DNA of 64,000 bases from Paenibacillus mesophilus. Its GTDB lineage: Bacteria > Bacillota > Bacilli > Paenibacillales > NBRC-103111. The stretch lies in contig NZ_VCRA01000008.1 in assembly GCF_005938385.1 (NCBI RefSeq), positions 1 through 64,000 of the forward strand, given 5' to 3'. Shown here piece by piece: positions 44,621 through 53,734 of the stretch; the stretch's first letter is position 1, and each line of letters starts with the position of its first letter. Under the pieces are notes generated by a model. The model did not search any database. It had not been told where the DNA came from and saw only the letters and a list, made by a program, of their open reading frames with translations. The position numbers and the translations under genes are program-made.

Positions 44621-44635
44621 CAACATTTTTAAACT

Positions 44636-44695
44636 CAAAAACAAGCCTGATTTCCGTACGCTAAGTAAGGGAATCCGACTTGTTTTGAACAATCG
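44636..44695 (-). terminator. Terminator of the ceramidase-like gene
   Basis: AAACAAG-GATT-CC pairs with GG-AATC-CTTGTTT around a loop of about 13 nt. TTTTT follows on the minus strand. It lies 80-140 bp after the stop codon at 44775. Confidence 0.65.
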
Positions 44696-44774
44696 CTATG
44701 GAAACGCCAATCGTTTGACTGAAATCCACCGGACAAAAATTGTTTGGCGCTAAGCCCAAATGTTGTATACGCCC

Positions 44775-46223
44775 TCAGCCATCGGCCCATATTTCCCGCA
44801 ATGTTTGCACCGTCTTATCGACGAGCTGCTCACCAGCCTCCGCACCGGCGGGATTATTTGCCGGAATCGAACCGTATCCTCCTCCTTTGACCGATTTGGG
44901 ACTTGGCAAATAGGTGCCTCCGCCTGCAAGCTGTACGAGAAACGTTTGTACGGCAGGGCTTCGGACTTTGATCTGTATGCCATAATCGACGTAAAGCTCG
45001 AACGGATTGGAAGCGATGGCCACATCGCCGAGACGAAGCATATGTAATTCTACAGGCAAAGTCCTGTTCCGCTTCTGATGCTCGTAGCGGTTTGCCACAT
45101 TTTTATTCCAGTGCATCTGGCGATAAGCCGCGCTTGCCGCAACATACCATCGTTCTTTCTTCGGGTCGTGTTCAAGCTTTTCGAGCTCTTCTTCGTAAAC
45201 GGTTCGCAAACGTTCCGCTTCGCGTTCGGCATTTGCGGCATCCGCTTCGGACAGACGGTTCACGGGAAGGTCTATACGGGTAATACGATGGCGCAAGATG
45301 GGAGCAAATTCGATAGCTTGCCCGATTGACGGCAGCAGCACGCTCAATTCAGCAGCTATACGCGAAGCGATTTCTTGCCTTGCCGATTGTGCTTTCAACA
45401 TCCGCATTCGCTCGTATGCTTCATTTTCGAACAACGGAAACGGGCACAGTTCACCGGCAGCGCTGCATTGGGGAAGTATATAGAGACGCTCCCCGAAACG
45501 CCGGCGAAGCTCCAGCCGCACCTCATGCCAGTAATCCGCGCTAACTGAGAATTCGCTCTCGCTTAGCTGCGAAGGACATGGCACATTGATAACAATACCT
45601 GTCAATCCCCCGTTCCGGTCATAGGTCGCAATCAGTTGGAGGCTGTGATCCTCATACCCTTCGACATGGTTGAAGGTATCCGTGACGGGCGGCACCAACC
45701 CGTATTTGGCGCTGACGCCGTTATGATTAACCCAACGGCGGTTTCGTCCGAGTACCGCGCTCCCGATTCCATATGCGATTCCCGCAGGTTCCCTCTTATT
45801 CCAAGCATCGGCAATCGCCTGCGCGATCCGTCCGGCAGCGAAGTCTACATACGCCTCTACGGGCATATACTCGAGCTCGACGCCGACTCCGAGCGCAGTA
45901 TGGGCGGCCAGTGGGGAAGGGAAGCGGGTTTCCGGACCGGTATGCGTATGCGTGGCGTGGATAAGGACATGCATCGGATCAAGCTCGTCGACGAAATGTC
46001 CGAGCTTTGCGCGTACTGCATCACGCAGCTCTTCGGATATCGCAAGCAGATCGCAACTGACGATAACGGAATTCTCCCCGGCCGATTCCAACACCCATGC
46101 GGTTGCGCACAGCGGCTCGAGCACGCCTTCGGATAATCGGGCGTGAAACATTCCCGAAAGTAACGCCGGCTGTTCAGGCGTAATATCTACCTCCGCCCAT
46201 CCAACCCTAAAATGATCGGACAT
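44775..46223 (-). CDS. Neutral/alkaline ceramidase-like hydrolase
   Basis: The 482-residue protein starts with the ceramidase N-terminal pattern 'VGWAEVDITPEQPALLSGMF', then 'SVIVSCDLLAISEELRDAV' and the metal-binding 'VLIHATHTHTGPETRFP'. Bacterial relatives of this family include many uncharacterised hydrolases found in sugar-utilisation clusters, so ceramide is not a safe substrate assignment. There is no signal peptide. The start lies after GGAGG. An operator-like TCTCGCAATAAGAGA lies just upstream. Confidence 0.8.
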   Translation of the reverse strand: MSDHFRVGWAEVDITPEQPALLSGMFHARLSEGVLEPLCATAWVLESAGENSVIVSCDLLAISEELRDAVRAKLGHFVDELDPMHVLIHATHTHTGPETRFPSPLAAHTALGVGVELEYMPVEAYVDFAAGRIAQAIADAWNKREPAGIAYGIGSAVLGRNRRWVNHNGVSAKYGLVPPVTDTFNHVEGYEDHSLQLIATYDRNGGLTGIVINVPCPSQLSESEFSVSADYWHEVRLELRRRFGERLYILPQCSAAGELCPFPLFENEAYERMRMLKAQSARQEIASRIAAELSVLLPSIGQAIEFAPILRHRITRIDLPVNRLSEADAANAEREAERLRTVYEEELEKLEHDPKKERWYVAASAAYRQMHWNKNVANRYEHQKRNRTLPVELHMLRLGDVAIASNPFELYVDYGIQIKVRSPAVQTFLVQLAGGGTYLPSPKSVKGGGYGSIPANNPAGAEAGEQLVDKTVQTLREIWADG

Positions 46224-46241
46224 GCTGCACCTCCATCATTT

Positions 46242-46256
46242 TCTCGCAATAAGAGA
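46242..46256. promoter_or_regulatory. IclR-type palindrome, site a
   Basis: TCTCGCAATAAGAGA has TCTC and GAGA arms around seven bases, upstream of the ceramidase-like gene. It matches the sites near the IclR gene. Confidence 0.5.
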
Positions 46257-46330
46257 CTGAGTCTCGTAAGTTAATTAATAAATATGGACTTCCTTTCAGA
46301 AAGTCAGTTGAAATCGCGATTCATTTATTT

Positions 46331-47572
46331 TTATTTCCGTGCGCGATTTTCCAACAATTTCTCGATGGCCGGCTTCCCCAGTTGCTTCTCCTCAACAAGA
46401 TCAGCCACATATTCCGCAAAAGGGAATGAGCAAGTAAAGGCTGGCGAAACGGCATTCAGCACGTGGATGGAATCGCCGTCCCCCTCGACAACAAAATCTT
46501 GTACGAGCTCAAGCGTGTTTTTGTTCAGTAATTGGGCGCGAATACCCGGCTGCAAGAAATCGCCGAACCCTTTTCGGTCCAGCTTTTTGACCATTTTCAA
46601 CGACAAATCAATGAAATTCGCTTTGTTATATTTCTTCATTTCCTCGAAGGCCAATCGGCGGAATTGGAACGAATTGGTCAGAAACAGCTTAGCTTCATAG
46701 TACATAATTTGAATAAACTCCATGAGATCAAACTGCTGAAATCCTTTGTAGTTTTCTCGCCAGAAGGCGGGGATTGCGGTCGGTCCGATTTTGATGCTCC
46801 CATCGACCGTCTTTGTAAAATGGACGCCCAGAAAAGGGTTGTTCAAGTTCGGTACCGGGTATATATTCGTCGCAACATCGGATTTGTTTTTCGCATATTT
46901 CAAATAGATGCCTTTAAACGGAATAATCGTATACTGTAATCCAAAGCCGAAGTCGTGCGCAATTTTATCGGCAAAAAGACCGGCGGCGTTAATAAAATAT
47001 CCGCAAGTGAATTCCGTTTTGTTCGTCCGGATCGTATTGTGCGACCTTCCGATATATTTCGTATCGAAAAATAAATCTACGCCCTTTGACACAATTTCCC
47101 GTTTCAGACATTGGCACACTTCCACCGGATCTACCGATGCGGTATCGGGAGAATACAGCGCCTTTTTGTACGTTCTAACGTTCGGATCCATGTTGGCGGC
47201 CTCGACCTCGCTCAGCCATTCGAGCCGTACGCCGTTACGCGTCGCGCGCCGTTTCAGCACTTCGAGCCCGTGGAGCTCCGATTCGTCCGAGGCTACTACG
47301 AGCTTGCCGCAACGGTTTATGTTCAATCCGTTCTGCTCGCAGTACTCCTTTATCGCTCGGTTGCCATCGCGCGTAAATCTTGCTTTCAAGCTGTCTTCCG
47401 TATAATAGAATCCGGCATGCAGAACACCGCTGTTGCGGCCGCTGGCATGCTTGGCGACGTCCGATTCCTTCTCGATAATCGCGATTCGGGCGTGCGGCTC
47501 CCGGGTGATCAATTTTCTTGCGATCGACAGCCCGATGATTCCTGCCCCGGCGATGATATAATCGTATCGCAA
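46331..47572 (-). CDS. lhgO: L-2-hydroxyglutarate oxidase-like FAD enzyme
   Basis: The TTG at 47572 gives a normal family start (RYDYIIAGAGIIGLSIARKL) with a GAGGTGG site; a GTG at 47584 is possible. The 413-residue protein shows 'ASGRNSGVLHAGFYYTEDSL', 'LYSPDTASVDPVEVCQCL' and 'TVDGSIKIGPTAIPAFWREN', characteristic of LhgO. LhgO oxidises L-2-hydroxyglutarate to 2-oxoglutarate and passes electrons to the quinone pool. Its place in a sugar-type cluster suggests it could serve another 2-hydroxy acid. It follows the SDR gene in the same direction. Confidence 0.82.
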   Translation of the reverse strand: MRYDYIIAGAGIIGLSIARKLITREPHARIAIIEKESDVAKHASGRNSGVLHAGFYYTEDSLKARFTRDGNRAIKEYCEQNGLNINRCGKLVVASDESELHGLEVLKRRATRNGVRLEWLSEVEAANMDPNVRTYKKALYSPDTASVDPVEVCQCLKREIVSKGVDLFFDTKYIGRSHNTIRTNKTEFTCGYFINAAGLFADKIAHDFGFGLQYTIIPFKGIYLKYAKNKSDVATNIYPVPNLNNPFLGVHFTKTVDGSIKIGPTAIPAFWRENYKGFQQFDLMEFIQIMYYEAKLFLTNSFQFRRLAFEEMKKYNKANFIDLSLKMVKKLDRKGFGDFLQPGIRAQLLNKNTLELVQDFVVEGDGDSIHVLNAVSPAFTCSFPFAEYVADLVEEKQLGKPAIEKLLENRARK

Positions 47573-47626
47573 TCTTATTCCCACCTCTTCAGTGTGATTG
47601 TGCCGCCTCTAATCGGTCTCCTCCGT

Positions 47627-48412
47627 TTATTTGGCCGTATATCCGCCATCGACAGGTATGTTCGCGCCGGTGACATAGGATGATGCGTCCGAGGCAAGAA
47701 ATACGATGACCCCCATAAGATCCGTATCGTTGGCCATTCGGCCAAGCAGCGTCCGTCTATTGTATCTTTCGACAAAAACGTCCGATGTTTGATCCGTCCA
47801 ATAACCGCCGGGGCTAACGCAGTTGCACCGGACGCCCGCAGGACCGTATTGGCTCGCCACATATCTGGTGAAATTGATCATGCCCGACTTATGAAAGAAG
47901 TAATCCGGGTTGACGCGCGTACCGAGTCCTTCATAAAGTGTGGAGTCGGGACCAACCATACCATACATCGATCCAATATTGATGATGGAGCCGGTTTGCC
48001 GTTCGACCATGTTGTTACCGAATGCGCGTGTTACGACAAAAAGTCCTGTTGCGTTCAACTTCATGCTTTCTCCGAATTTGTCCGCCTCCTCTTCCCAGCC
48101 TCTTTTCATCGGACGGGCCACTGCGTTATTAACGAGCACATCTACTTTCCCTTCAACTTGAACAATATGTTCTTTGGCTGCAATTACTGAAGACTCGTTG
48201 TTCAAATCCAGGTATATCGCTTTCACCGCATGCCCGGTTTCTTGAAACTGCCGTTCCAATATTTCAAGCCGGTCTTGGCGGCTGGACGTAAACCAGGTAC
48301 GCGCTCCCGCTTCAGCCAACGCCTTCACAATTTGCCGGCCGTATTTGCCGGCCCCTCCCGTTACGACCGCAACTTTTCCGCGCAACGAGAACGCTTCCAT
48401 CATGTTCGCCAC
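47627..48412 (-). CDS. Short-chain dehydrogenase/reductase
   Basis: The 261-residue Rossmann-fold enzyme has 'GKVAVVTGGAGKYGRQIVKA' (cofactor loop), 'VDVLVNNAVARP', an active-site Ser in 'TGSIINIGSMYG', and 'YFFHKSGMINFTRYVASQYG' with the catalytic Lys. The family's usual YxxxK is FxxxK here (YFFHK can also be read as Y-F-F-H-K). The C-terminal 'VTGANIPVDGGYTAK' is standard. GTG 48412 fits the GGAAGG site better than GTG 48421. It probably oxidises a sugar or sugar acid. Confidence 0.83.
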   Translation of the reverse strand: MANMMEAFSLRGKVAVVTGGAGKYGRQIVKALAEAGARTWFTSSRQDRLEILERQFQETGHAVKAIYLDLNNESSVIAAKEHIVQVEGKVDVLVNNAVARPMKRGWEEEADKFGESMKLNATGLFVVTRAFGNNMVERQTGSIINIGSMYGMVGPDSTLYEGLGTRVNPDYFFHKSGMINFTRYVASQYGPAGVRCNCVSPGGYWTDQTSDVFVERYNRRTLLGRMANDTDLMGVIVFLASDASSYVTGANIPVDGGYTAK

Positions 48413-48443
48413 GTTCGTCACCCTTCCAGCAGATTAACTCGAT

Positions 48444-48458
48444 TCTCTTATTACGAGA
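48444..48458. promoter_or_regulatory. IclR-type palindrome, site b
   Basis: TCTCTTATTACGAGA lies upstream of the SDR/LhgO genes. The arms match those of sites a, c and d. Confidence 0.55.
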
Positions 48459-48529
48459 CTTCTTCTCGTTACAATAGCAAAAGAATTGACTTTCTTTACA
48501 GAAAGTCAGTTTGTAACGAATCCTTTCCG

Positions 48530-49315
48530 TTACTCAAATATGCCTTTCGGAACATAGCCCAGCCGCTCGGAAATAAGGACGGCATAGTTGCGGACGACCT
48601 CGGCGATCGGTTCCAGACTGCCAGTCCCGAACGATCGGCCGCCGACGCTTATCGCTGCTATAACCTTGCTCGTTTGATCCCGTATTGGGAAAGCTACGCA
48701 TCGAAAGCCCGTCGACAATTCTTCATCGTCGATCGCATATCCGCGAGCGCGCACCTGCTTAAGCTCTTCCATATACGCTTCAATAGTCGAAATCGACTTT
48801 GGCGTGTGGATCGCAAGTCCTTGTTTACGCAAAATGTCCATTGCTTGGGTTTCGTCTATCCAAGCCATCAGCACTTTGCCAAGCGCTGTCGAACTAACCG
48901 GATTCCGAACGCCTACAGGCGCATTGATTCGCGTCGATTTCGGCGATTCCTGGTTCAGCAAGTAAAGAACCGTCCCCTCGTGCAAAATCCCCAAATGCGC
49001 CTTCTCCCCCACCTTCTCGGCCAATTCCGGCAAGAAACGTTTCCCCTCCGTAATGAGACTGTTATTGGCGTAAACCGAGCCAAGTTCGAAGCACTTGGGC
49101 CCGACTTGGTATTTGCCGGTCTCCGGGATCTGTTCGAGAAGCTGGTGCTCTTCCGCAGTAGCCAGCAGTCGGTGAACAACGCTTTTATGCAGCTTTAGTT
49201 CGTCGGCTACATCTGTAATACCAAGCGGTCTTCGCTCGCGAATGAACAATTCGAATATCGAGAAGGCTCGATCGACGGATTGTACGATATAGTACGGCGT
49301 ATTTTCTTTCTTCAA
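48530..49315 (-). CDS. IclR-family transcriptional regulator
   Basis: The 261-residue regulator has an N-terminal winged helix ('LGITDVADELKLHKSVVHRL') and the IclR effector domain ('RINAPVGVRNPVSSTALGKV', 'ARGYAIDDEELSTGFRCVAF'). The TTG at 49315 follows GGGAGG at 8 nt. The perfect palindrome TCTCTTAATAAGAGA lies directly upstream, and similar sites precede the neighbouring operons, so it is probably a local repressor that controls itself and its neighbours. Confidence 0.88.
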   Translation of the reverse strand: MKKENTPYYIVQSVDRAFSIFELFIRERRPLGITDVADELKLHKSVVHRLLATAEEHQLLEQIPETGKYQVGPKCFELGSVYANNSLITEGKRFLPELAEKVGEKAHLGILHEGTVLYLLNQESPKSTRINAPVGVRNPVSSTALGKVLMAWIDETQAMDILRKQGLAIHTPKSISTIEAYMEELKQVRARGYAIDDEELSTGFRCVAFPIRDQTSKVIAAISVGGRSFGTGSLEPIAEVVRNYAVLISERLGYVPKGIFE

Positions 49316-49333
49316 GGCAGTCCTCCCAGTCCG

Positions 49334-49348
49334 TCTCTTAATAAGAGA
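49334..49348. promoter_or_regulatory. IclR-type palindrome, site c (autoregulatory)
   Basis: TCTCTTAATAAGAGA is a perfect 15-bp palindrome about 20 bp upstream of the IclR gene. A half-similar element (TCTCATAATTATAAGA) follows from 49354. Confidence 0.65.
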
Positions 49349-49488
49349 ACTTTTCTCATAATTATAAGAAAATGATATAGTAACGTCTGTTTTTTGTCAA
49401 TAATAGCCGAAATCGGAGCATTGACCTTCAGACAAATTAATTCCTCTAATTATGAGACGTATTCCCAGTCTGTTGAGACAGGTCAGTC

Positions 49489-50484
49489 CTATATGGCCGG
49501 GGCGATTTCCGATAAAGTTACTTCGCGTCCCCCTTCTTCCCGGCTGCGGATGCCTGCGATGACTAGCTTCATCAGCTCGACGGTTTCGGCGAATGGAAAC
49601 GGCCGTTCCCCTGTGCGCAAATAATCGATATAGCTTTGCAGCTGTGCTTTGAACGAAAAAAACGTATCCTGGCTTTGCGTGACGGCGTTACCTGCTGTCC
49701 CGCATAGCTGCAGCAGTCCGAATGCTCCATACATGTCCGACTGGGCAGCTACTATGATGTCCGCTCCAATCGAATGCTTGAGATGGACAACGTTTTTTTC
49801 CGCGCTTCCCGTATTGCGGACAGAGACGAAGCCTGGCCCGACAATCGGATAAATCGCTTCCAAGGCGTGAATGCCGTATCGCTCCCACGATTTCGGAGTC
49901 GTGATCGTGGCGAACCGGATTTGTCCAAGGCTGCTTGTCGATATCCGGTAAGGCAAAAACTCCTTCGAGTAGCGCATGCTGCTCGATGAAAGGATCGCTT
50001 TGCCTTGACACGCCCAGTCGTAAAATACGAGCAAGTCTGCTTCGTTATCGACAAGCGGCTTATCTACGAAAACGGGGATGCCCGCCTCCACGAATGGACG
50101 GCACCGTTCCACATGCTCGTGTCCTTTGTCGGTAGTGACGATTACTGCGTCCACTTGACCAATCACGTCCTCGGGGCGGGACACGATATGCGGAATTAAC
50201 GACGCCCGGGATACCCGTATTGCATCCTGAGGATCGTCGGTCCATATATGCGTCACATTCGCTCCTTCGATTCTGAGCGTATGCTTCGGCTCCTTGCCCA
50301 AGTAAGTCGGAATAGCAGGATATGGACAGAGCTTCATTTCTTCCGGATCATAGCCGTTGAATATGGCGCTCCAGGAGTAGGGATGTCCATTGCCGTCCAC
50401 CATCCCGAGCACGGCAAGACGGATCGTTCCCCTCTTGACCAACGGACGAATTGAGGAGTTTGCGATCATGTTCTGAAATGTCAC
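49489..50484 (-). CDS. Gfo/Idh/MocA-family oxidoreductase
   Basis: GTG 50484 has GAGG 9 nt upstream, while GTG 50499 lies within that site. The 331-residue protein has an N-terminal Rossmann domain ('IRLAVLGMVDGNGHPYSWSA', 'QVDAVIVTTDKGHEHVERCR', 'GIPVFVDKPLVDNEADLLVF'), including the catalytic-type Lys of 'DKPL'. The second domain ends 'IAGIRSREEGGREVTLSE'. Such enzymes oxidise or reduce sugars with NAD(P). A similar C-terminus survives as a remnant at 58075-58137. An IclR-type palindrome lies at 50521. Confidence 0.85.
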   Translation of the reverse strand: MTFQNMIANSSIRPLVKRGTIRLAVLGMVDGNGHPYSWSAIFNGYDPEEMKLCPYPAIPTYLGKEPKHTLRIEGANVTHIWTDDPQDAIRVSRASLIPHIVSRPEDVIGQVDAVIVTTDKGHEHVERCRPFVEAGIPVFVDKPLVDNEADLLVFYDWACQGKAILSSSSMRYSKEFLPYRISTSSLGQIRFATITTPKSWERYGIHALEAIYPIVGPGFVSVRNTGSAEKNVVHLKHSIGADIIVAAQSDMYGAFGLLQLCGTAGNAVTQSQDTFFSFKAQLQSYIDYLRTGERPFPFAETVELMKLVIAGIRSREEGGREVTLSEIAPAI

Positions 50485-50520
50485 GTCTTCATCCCTCACT
50501 TCATAATAAGCCCTGCTCTA

Positions 50521-50535
50521 TCTCGTATTATGAGA
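50521..50535. promoter_or_regulatory. IclR-type palindrome, site d
   Basis: TCTCGTATTATGAGA lies upstream of the Gfo/Idh gene and has the same TCTC-N7-GAGA form as the other sites. Confidence 0.55.
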
Positions 50536-50680
50536 CAACGTATATAAAAACTGTGGTTTAAGTATATCTAAAACCGACAGAGATGTAAATCCGTAAAAGA
50601 AAAAAGCGACTCCACGCATCGACACGGTGCAGATCGTAGCTGTTCCTCCTAGAGACAACGAAATCCGATCCGCTAAGACA

Positions 50681-51730
50681 TCATGCCTTCGACATGACCA
50701 TGCAGCCGGCAAAAGCGGCTATAGACTCTCCCAGCAATACCCGATTGACCATTCCCGCTTCCTCGCTGTCCGCAGAAATGTCTAAATAACTAGGCAGCCA
50801 AGGTCCTCCCAGTACAAGCCCTTTGATGTGCGAGGCGACCATATGCCGCGAAGTTAAACGTTGAGGCGCCTGGCTTAGAACTCGACCCGATGGAAATGAA
50901 CCTTGCATCCGTTGTCCGATGACCGGCTCCCCTTCCGTCTTCGCCTCGGCCGATAGACGAAAACTGGGCTGCGCCCATTCCTCCTCCGCCAAATAGTACA
51001 GCTTCGCCGATTCGCATCCATACTCGCCCCGAATGAGGGGCAGCGCTTCCAACAGCGCCGCGTGAAACTCCAAGTCGCGGCTCTGCAAGTCTTCTCCTTT
51101 TAACGGAATGTCGACGCGGCAGTGATCCTCCGATAACGGCCGAAGCGAAATATGTCGGCCGTTATCATGCTCTAAGACCCGATTGCCGGACAATACAGCG
51201 TCGTGAAGCAAACAGGAACGCCAGATCGGTCTGGACACCGCTAACCGTGGGATGCTCGAGTCGATCAAACGGCCGGAATCGTCTGTCTCAACCACGAGCG
51301 GCGCCAGAAGGCGCACATAGCCTTCCTTTGTGCCGACAACCAGCCCGTCAACTTGTTCGCCGCTCTCCGTTACTTTTTGCGGCCATCCATGAAACATCAC
51401 ATCGACATTCGCTTCCAGCACCCATCGGTCCAGCTCCAGCTCGACGGCAGGCGCGTTAAACCCCATTCCCTGCCGCGAGCCGAGCGACTGTGCTTTTGCG
51501 ATATCCGCCGCGTAGGTTGAAGAAATCGGATTCTCTGCCGGTGGCCAACCTAGGATTCGCCGGGCACGCACCAGTTCCCAGCCTAATGTACTGCGCCGCT
51601 CCACAAGCGCAACCCGCTTGCCGGAACGCCCCAGGGCGACAGCACACGTTACTCCGATCAACCCGCCGCCGGAAACAATCGCATCATATTCCCCATATAT
51701 CGGCAATTCCTCGATCTTCGCTCGATTCAT
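50681..51730 (-). CDS. FAD-dependent oxidoreductase
   Basis: The 349-residue protein has an N-terminal FAD motif (YDAIVSGGGLIGVTCAVALG) and the FAD-sensing segment 'VALVERRSTLGWELVRARR', then a variable middle and 'SRHMVASHIKGLVLGGPWLP'. It is shorter than the oxidoreductase encoded upstream and may form a complex with it. The ATG overlaps the stop of the upstream gene (ATGA-type), so the two are co-translated. The substrate is unknown. Confidence 0.78.
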   Translation of the reverse strand: MNRAKIEELPIYGEYDAIVSGGGLIGVTCAVALGRSGKRVALVERRSTLGWELVRARRILGWPPAENPISSTYAADIAKAQSLGSRQGMGFNAPAVELELDRWVLEANVDVMFHGWPQKVTESGEQVDGLVVGTKEGYVRLLAPLVVETDDSGRLIDSSIPRLAVSRPIWRSCLLHDAVLSGNRVLEHDNGRHISLRPLSEDHCRVDIPLKGEDLQSRDLEFHAALLEALPLIRGEYGCESAKLYYLAEEEWAQPSFRLSAEAKTEGEPVIGQRMQGSFPSGRVLSQAPQRLTSRHMVASHIKGLVLGGPWLPSYLDISADSEEAGMVNRVLLGESIAAFAGCMVMSKA

Positions 51731-53661
51731 GTCCGTTTCACCGCCTCGATATCGTCTGTGAAGGTTCGGCTTGCTAACCGCTCTATCAAAACACGAGCCA
51801 TATTGCGAGCAAACATGCGCCAGTCGTGCAAGTAGTTCTCCAAAAGTGCGAACCCCTTTCGTTCACCCAGTATGCAAAGCGCAAATGCGCCCGTCATTTC
51901 GATATTCCATCGAATGGACACTTCCTTCTGCACATTGGCCATTCCCCCACCGGAAACCCAATCGTCGCCGAGCTGCGGCAGGCGCAGCAGTTCCCCGATC
52001 ACGCGAACGGCCTTGAGCTGCTGTGCAGGGGCCAACTGGTCAGCCACTTCGATTACATAGTGGAGCACATGCAGTATTTCAGCATAAGACGTTAGCCGTA
52101 CAGTCGGCTTCGCCGGCGGCAGCCGGTCCAGCAAAATAATTGCGCATGAAGGTTCTCTCAACATTTGCAGCCCGAGCAGGCAAGCGATCCAGCGCGGTGG
52201 AATCCGAGGCTCAACACCGGGCAGTCCGTCTTCGTCGCGATCGATCACAGAGCGTTTCAAATCCGGTACACCGCTTCGATCGCCAATCAACGCAAGGGCG
52301 AGAGCGATTCCCCTGCGCGGAAGACCTTGAGCAGCCGCAAACCGCTTACGCAAGACCGGCAATGCCGCATCTCCGGCCTTCCAAATCCACCACAACGCTT
52401 TTCCTTCTTCCTCCGTGCCCATAGCGTCCAGCAGCCTGTTGAGACGATCGGGCTGAACGACCGTGTCCAACGTCCATTCGCCATCCCCCCTCTTGCTCCC
52501 GAACAACGTTACCCACGGTGCGCTTGGACGGGACAGATCGCTTGCGGTAAGCACGCCTCGTTTTATGAGCCGGCGCTGCAACTCGGGCACATCGACTTCG
52601 CGCGGCTGCCGTCCGGTATGCAAGCATAAAGCTGCCGCCGTACCGGCAACTTCCCCAACGGCATGCATATCCGGCTGCATGCGCACGGCGCTGGAAGCAT
52701 CGTGATCGACTGACAGCGCGCGGCATGCGATCAGCAGACCGTCGGTTTCAACCGGTACAAAGGATCGGTATGGCACATCGCATCCGAGGCGAAAGCTCCA
52801 CGCTCCCACGATGGCAGTCCAAATTTGGGCAAGTCGGCTTTCGTTCGCCATATCCGTGGCATGGTTGTCGTAGTGGGAATAACATTTCATCACCACATCG
52901 TCGAAACGGCGATCCAAGATCAGATCTTCCAGTCCCAGCACATATTCGCCCCTAACTTGTCTGCCTTCACGCGCGCCAAAATGCGGGGAAATGGAAAATA
53001 CTTTGTTCTCTTGCAGTTCCGGCAGCTGCCGAATCAACTGCCGACCTTCCAGCAATGCCCGGGAGACGTCGCGCGTGCTGGAGGAATCGACCCAGCCCGC
53101 ATCGTAGTTTTTAAAATCGTCGGTCTTCTCATCGCCTTTGAAATAGCGGGGGACGACGGAGTAAGCTTGCATAACCTCATCCCATTCGCGTCCCTTCGTG
53201 AACGGAACTCCGGCCAATGCGCATATGTCGCCATTCCCCGTACAGTCAAGCGTCAGACTGGCGTTGACCTGAATCGGACCTTCGGGCGATTCGAAGAGAA
53301 CGCCCGTGACCCGTCGGCCGTCTAGGATGACATCGACGGCCATGCAGTCATATAGAACACGGATACCGTTCGCCGCCAACCGTTCCTGTATGGCCGCCTT
53401 CTTCGCTTCCGCGTGGAAGCCTTTGACACTACCGCCCAGTTCCTTGCCGATCTCTCTCGTACGACGGTCCATTTCGGGTTGCAGTCCTACATGACAACCC
53501 AAATAATAGGCATGGATACCGGCATGCGTCCCGACGCCTCCCAGTCCACGGCCGCATTCCGCCACCGTGACGGTAACGCCTCCTTCCGCAGCCGCACAAG
53601 CCGCGATAATCCCGGCTGTCCCGCCGCCTACCACCAAAATGTCGGTGTCCAGTATGTTCAT
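51727..53661 (-). CDS. FAD-dependent oxidoreductase with helical C-terminal extension
   Basis: The 644-residue protein has the FAD motif 'DILVVGGGTAGIIAACAAAE', the family segment 'GLGGVGTHAGIHAYYLGCHV' and 'TLDCTGNGDICALAGVPFTK', as in FAD-dependent oxidoreductases of the PF12831 type. From about residue 400 the chain is helical with HEAT-like repeats ('GIALALALIGDRSGVPDLKR', 'CLLGLQMLREPSCAIILLDR'). The extension may hold partner proteins. It lies downstream of the solute-binding protein gene and overlaps the second FAD gene. Confidence 0.82.
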   Translation of the reverse strand: MNILDTDILVVGGGTAGIIAACAAAEGGVTVTVAECGRGLGGVGTHAGIHAYYLGCHVGLQPEMDRRTREIGKELGGSVKGFHAEAKKAAIQERLAANGIRVLYDCMAVDVILDGRRVTGVLFESPEGPIQVNASLTLDCTGNGDICALAGVPFTKGREWDEVMQAYSVVPRYFKGDEKTDDFKNYDAGWVDSSSTRDVSRALLEGRQLIRQLPELQENKVFSISPHFGAREGRQVRGEYVLGLEDLILDRRFDDVVMKCYSHYDNHATDMANESRLAQIWTAIVGAWSFRLGCDVPYRSFVPVETDGLLIACRALSVDHDASSAVRMQPDMHAVGEVAGTAAALCLHTGRQPREVDVPELQRRLIKRGVLTASDLSRPSAPWVTLFGSKRGDGEWTLDTVVQPDRLNRLLDAMGTEEEGKALWWIWKAGDAALPVLRKRFAAAQGLPRRGIALALALIGDRSGVPDLKRSVIDRDEDGLPGVEPRIPPRWIACLLGLQMLREPSCAIILLDRLPPAKPTVRLTSYAEILHVLHYVIEVADQLAPAQQLKAVRVIGELLRLPQLGDDWVSGGGMANVQKEVSIRWNIEMTGAFALCILGERKGFALLENYLHDWRMFARNMARVLIERLASRTFTDDIEAVKRT

Positions 53662-53734
53662 CGATCTCCCTCCGCTCCTTCGCTATCCGCCCTTCTACGT
53701 AGGGTTGCCGCCACATAAGCGGCGGCAACTTGGT

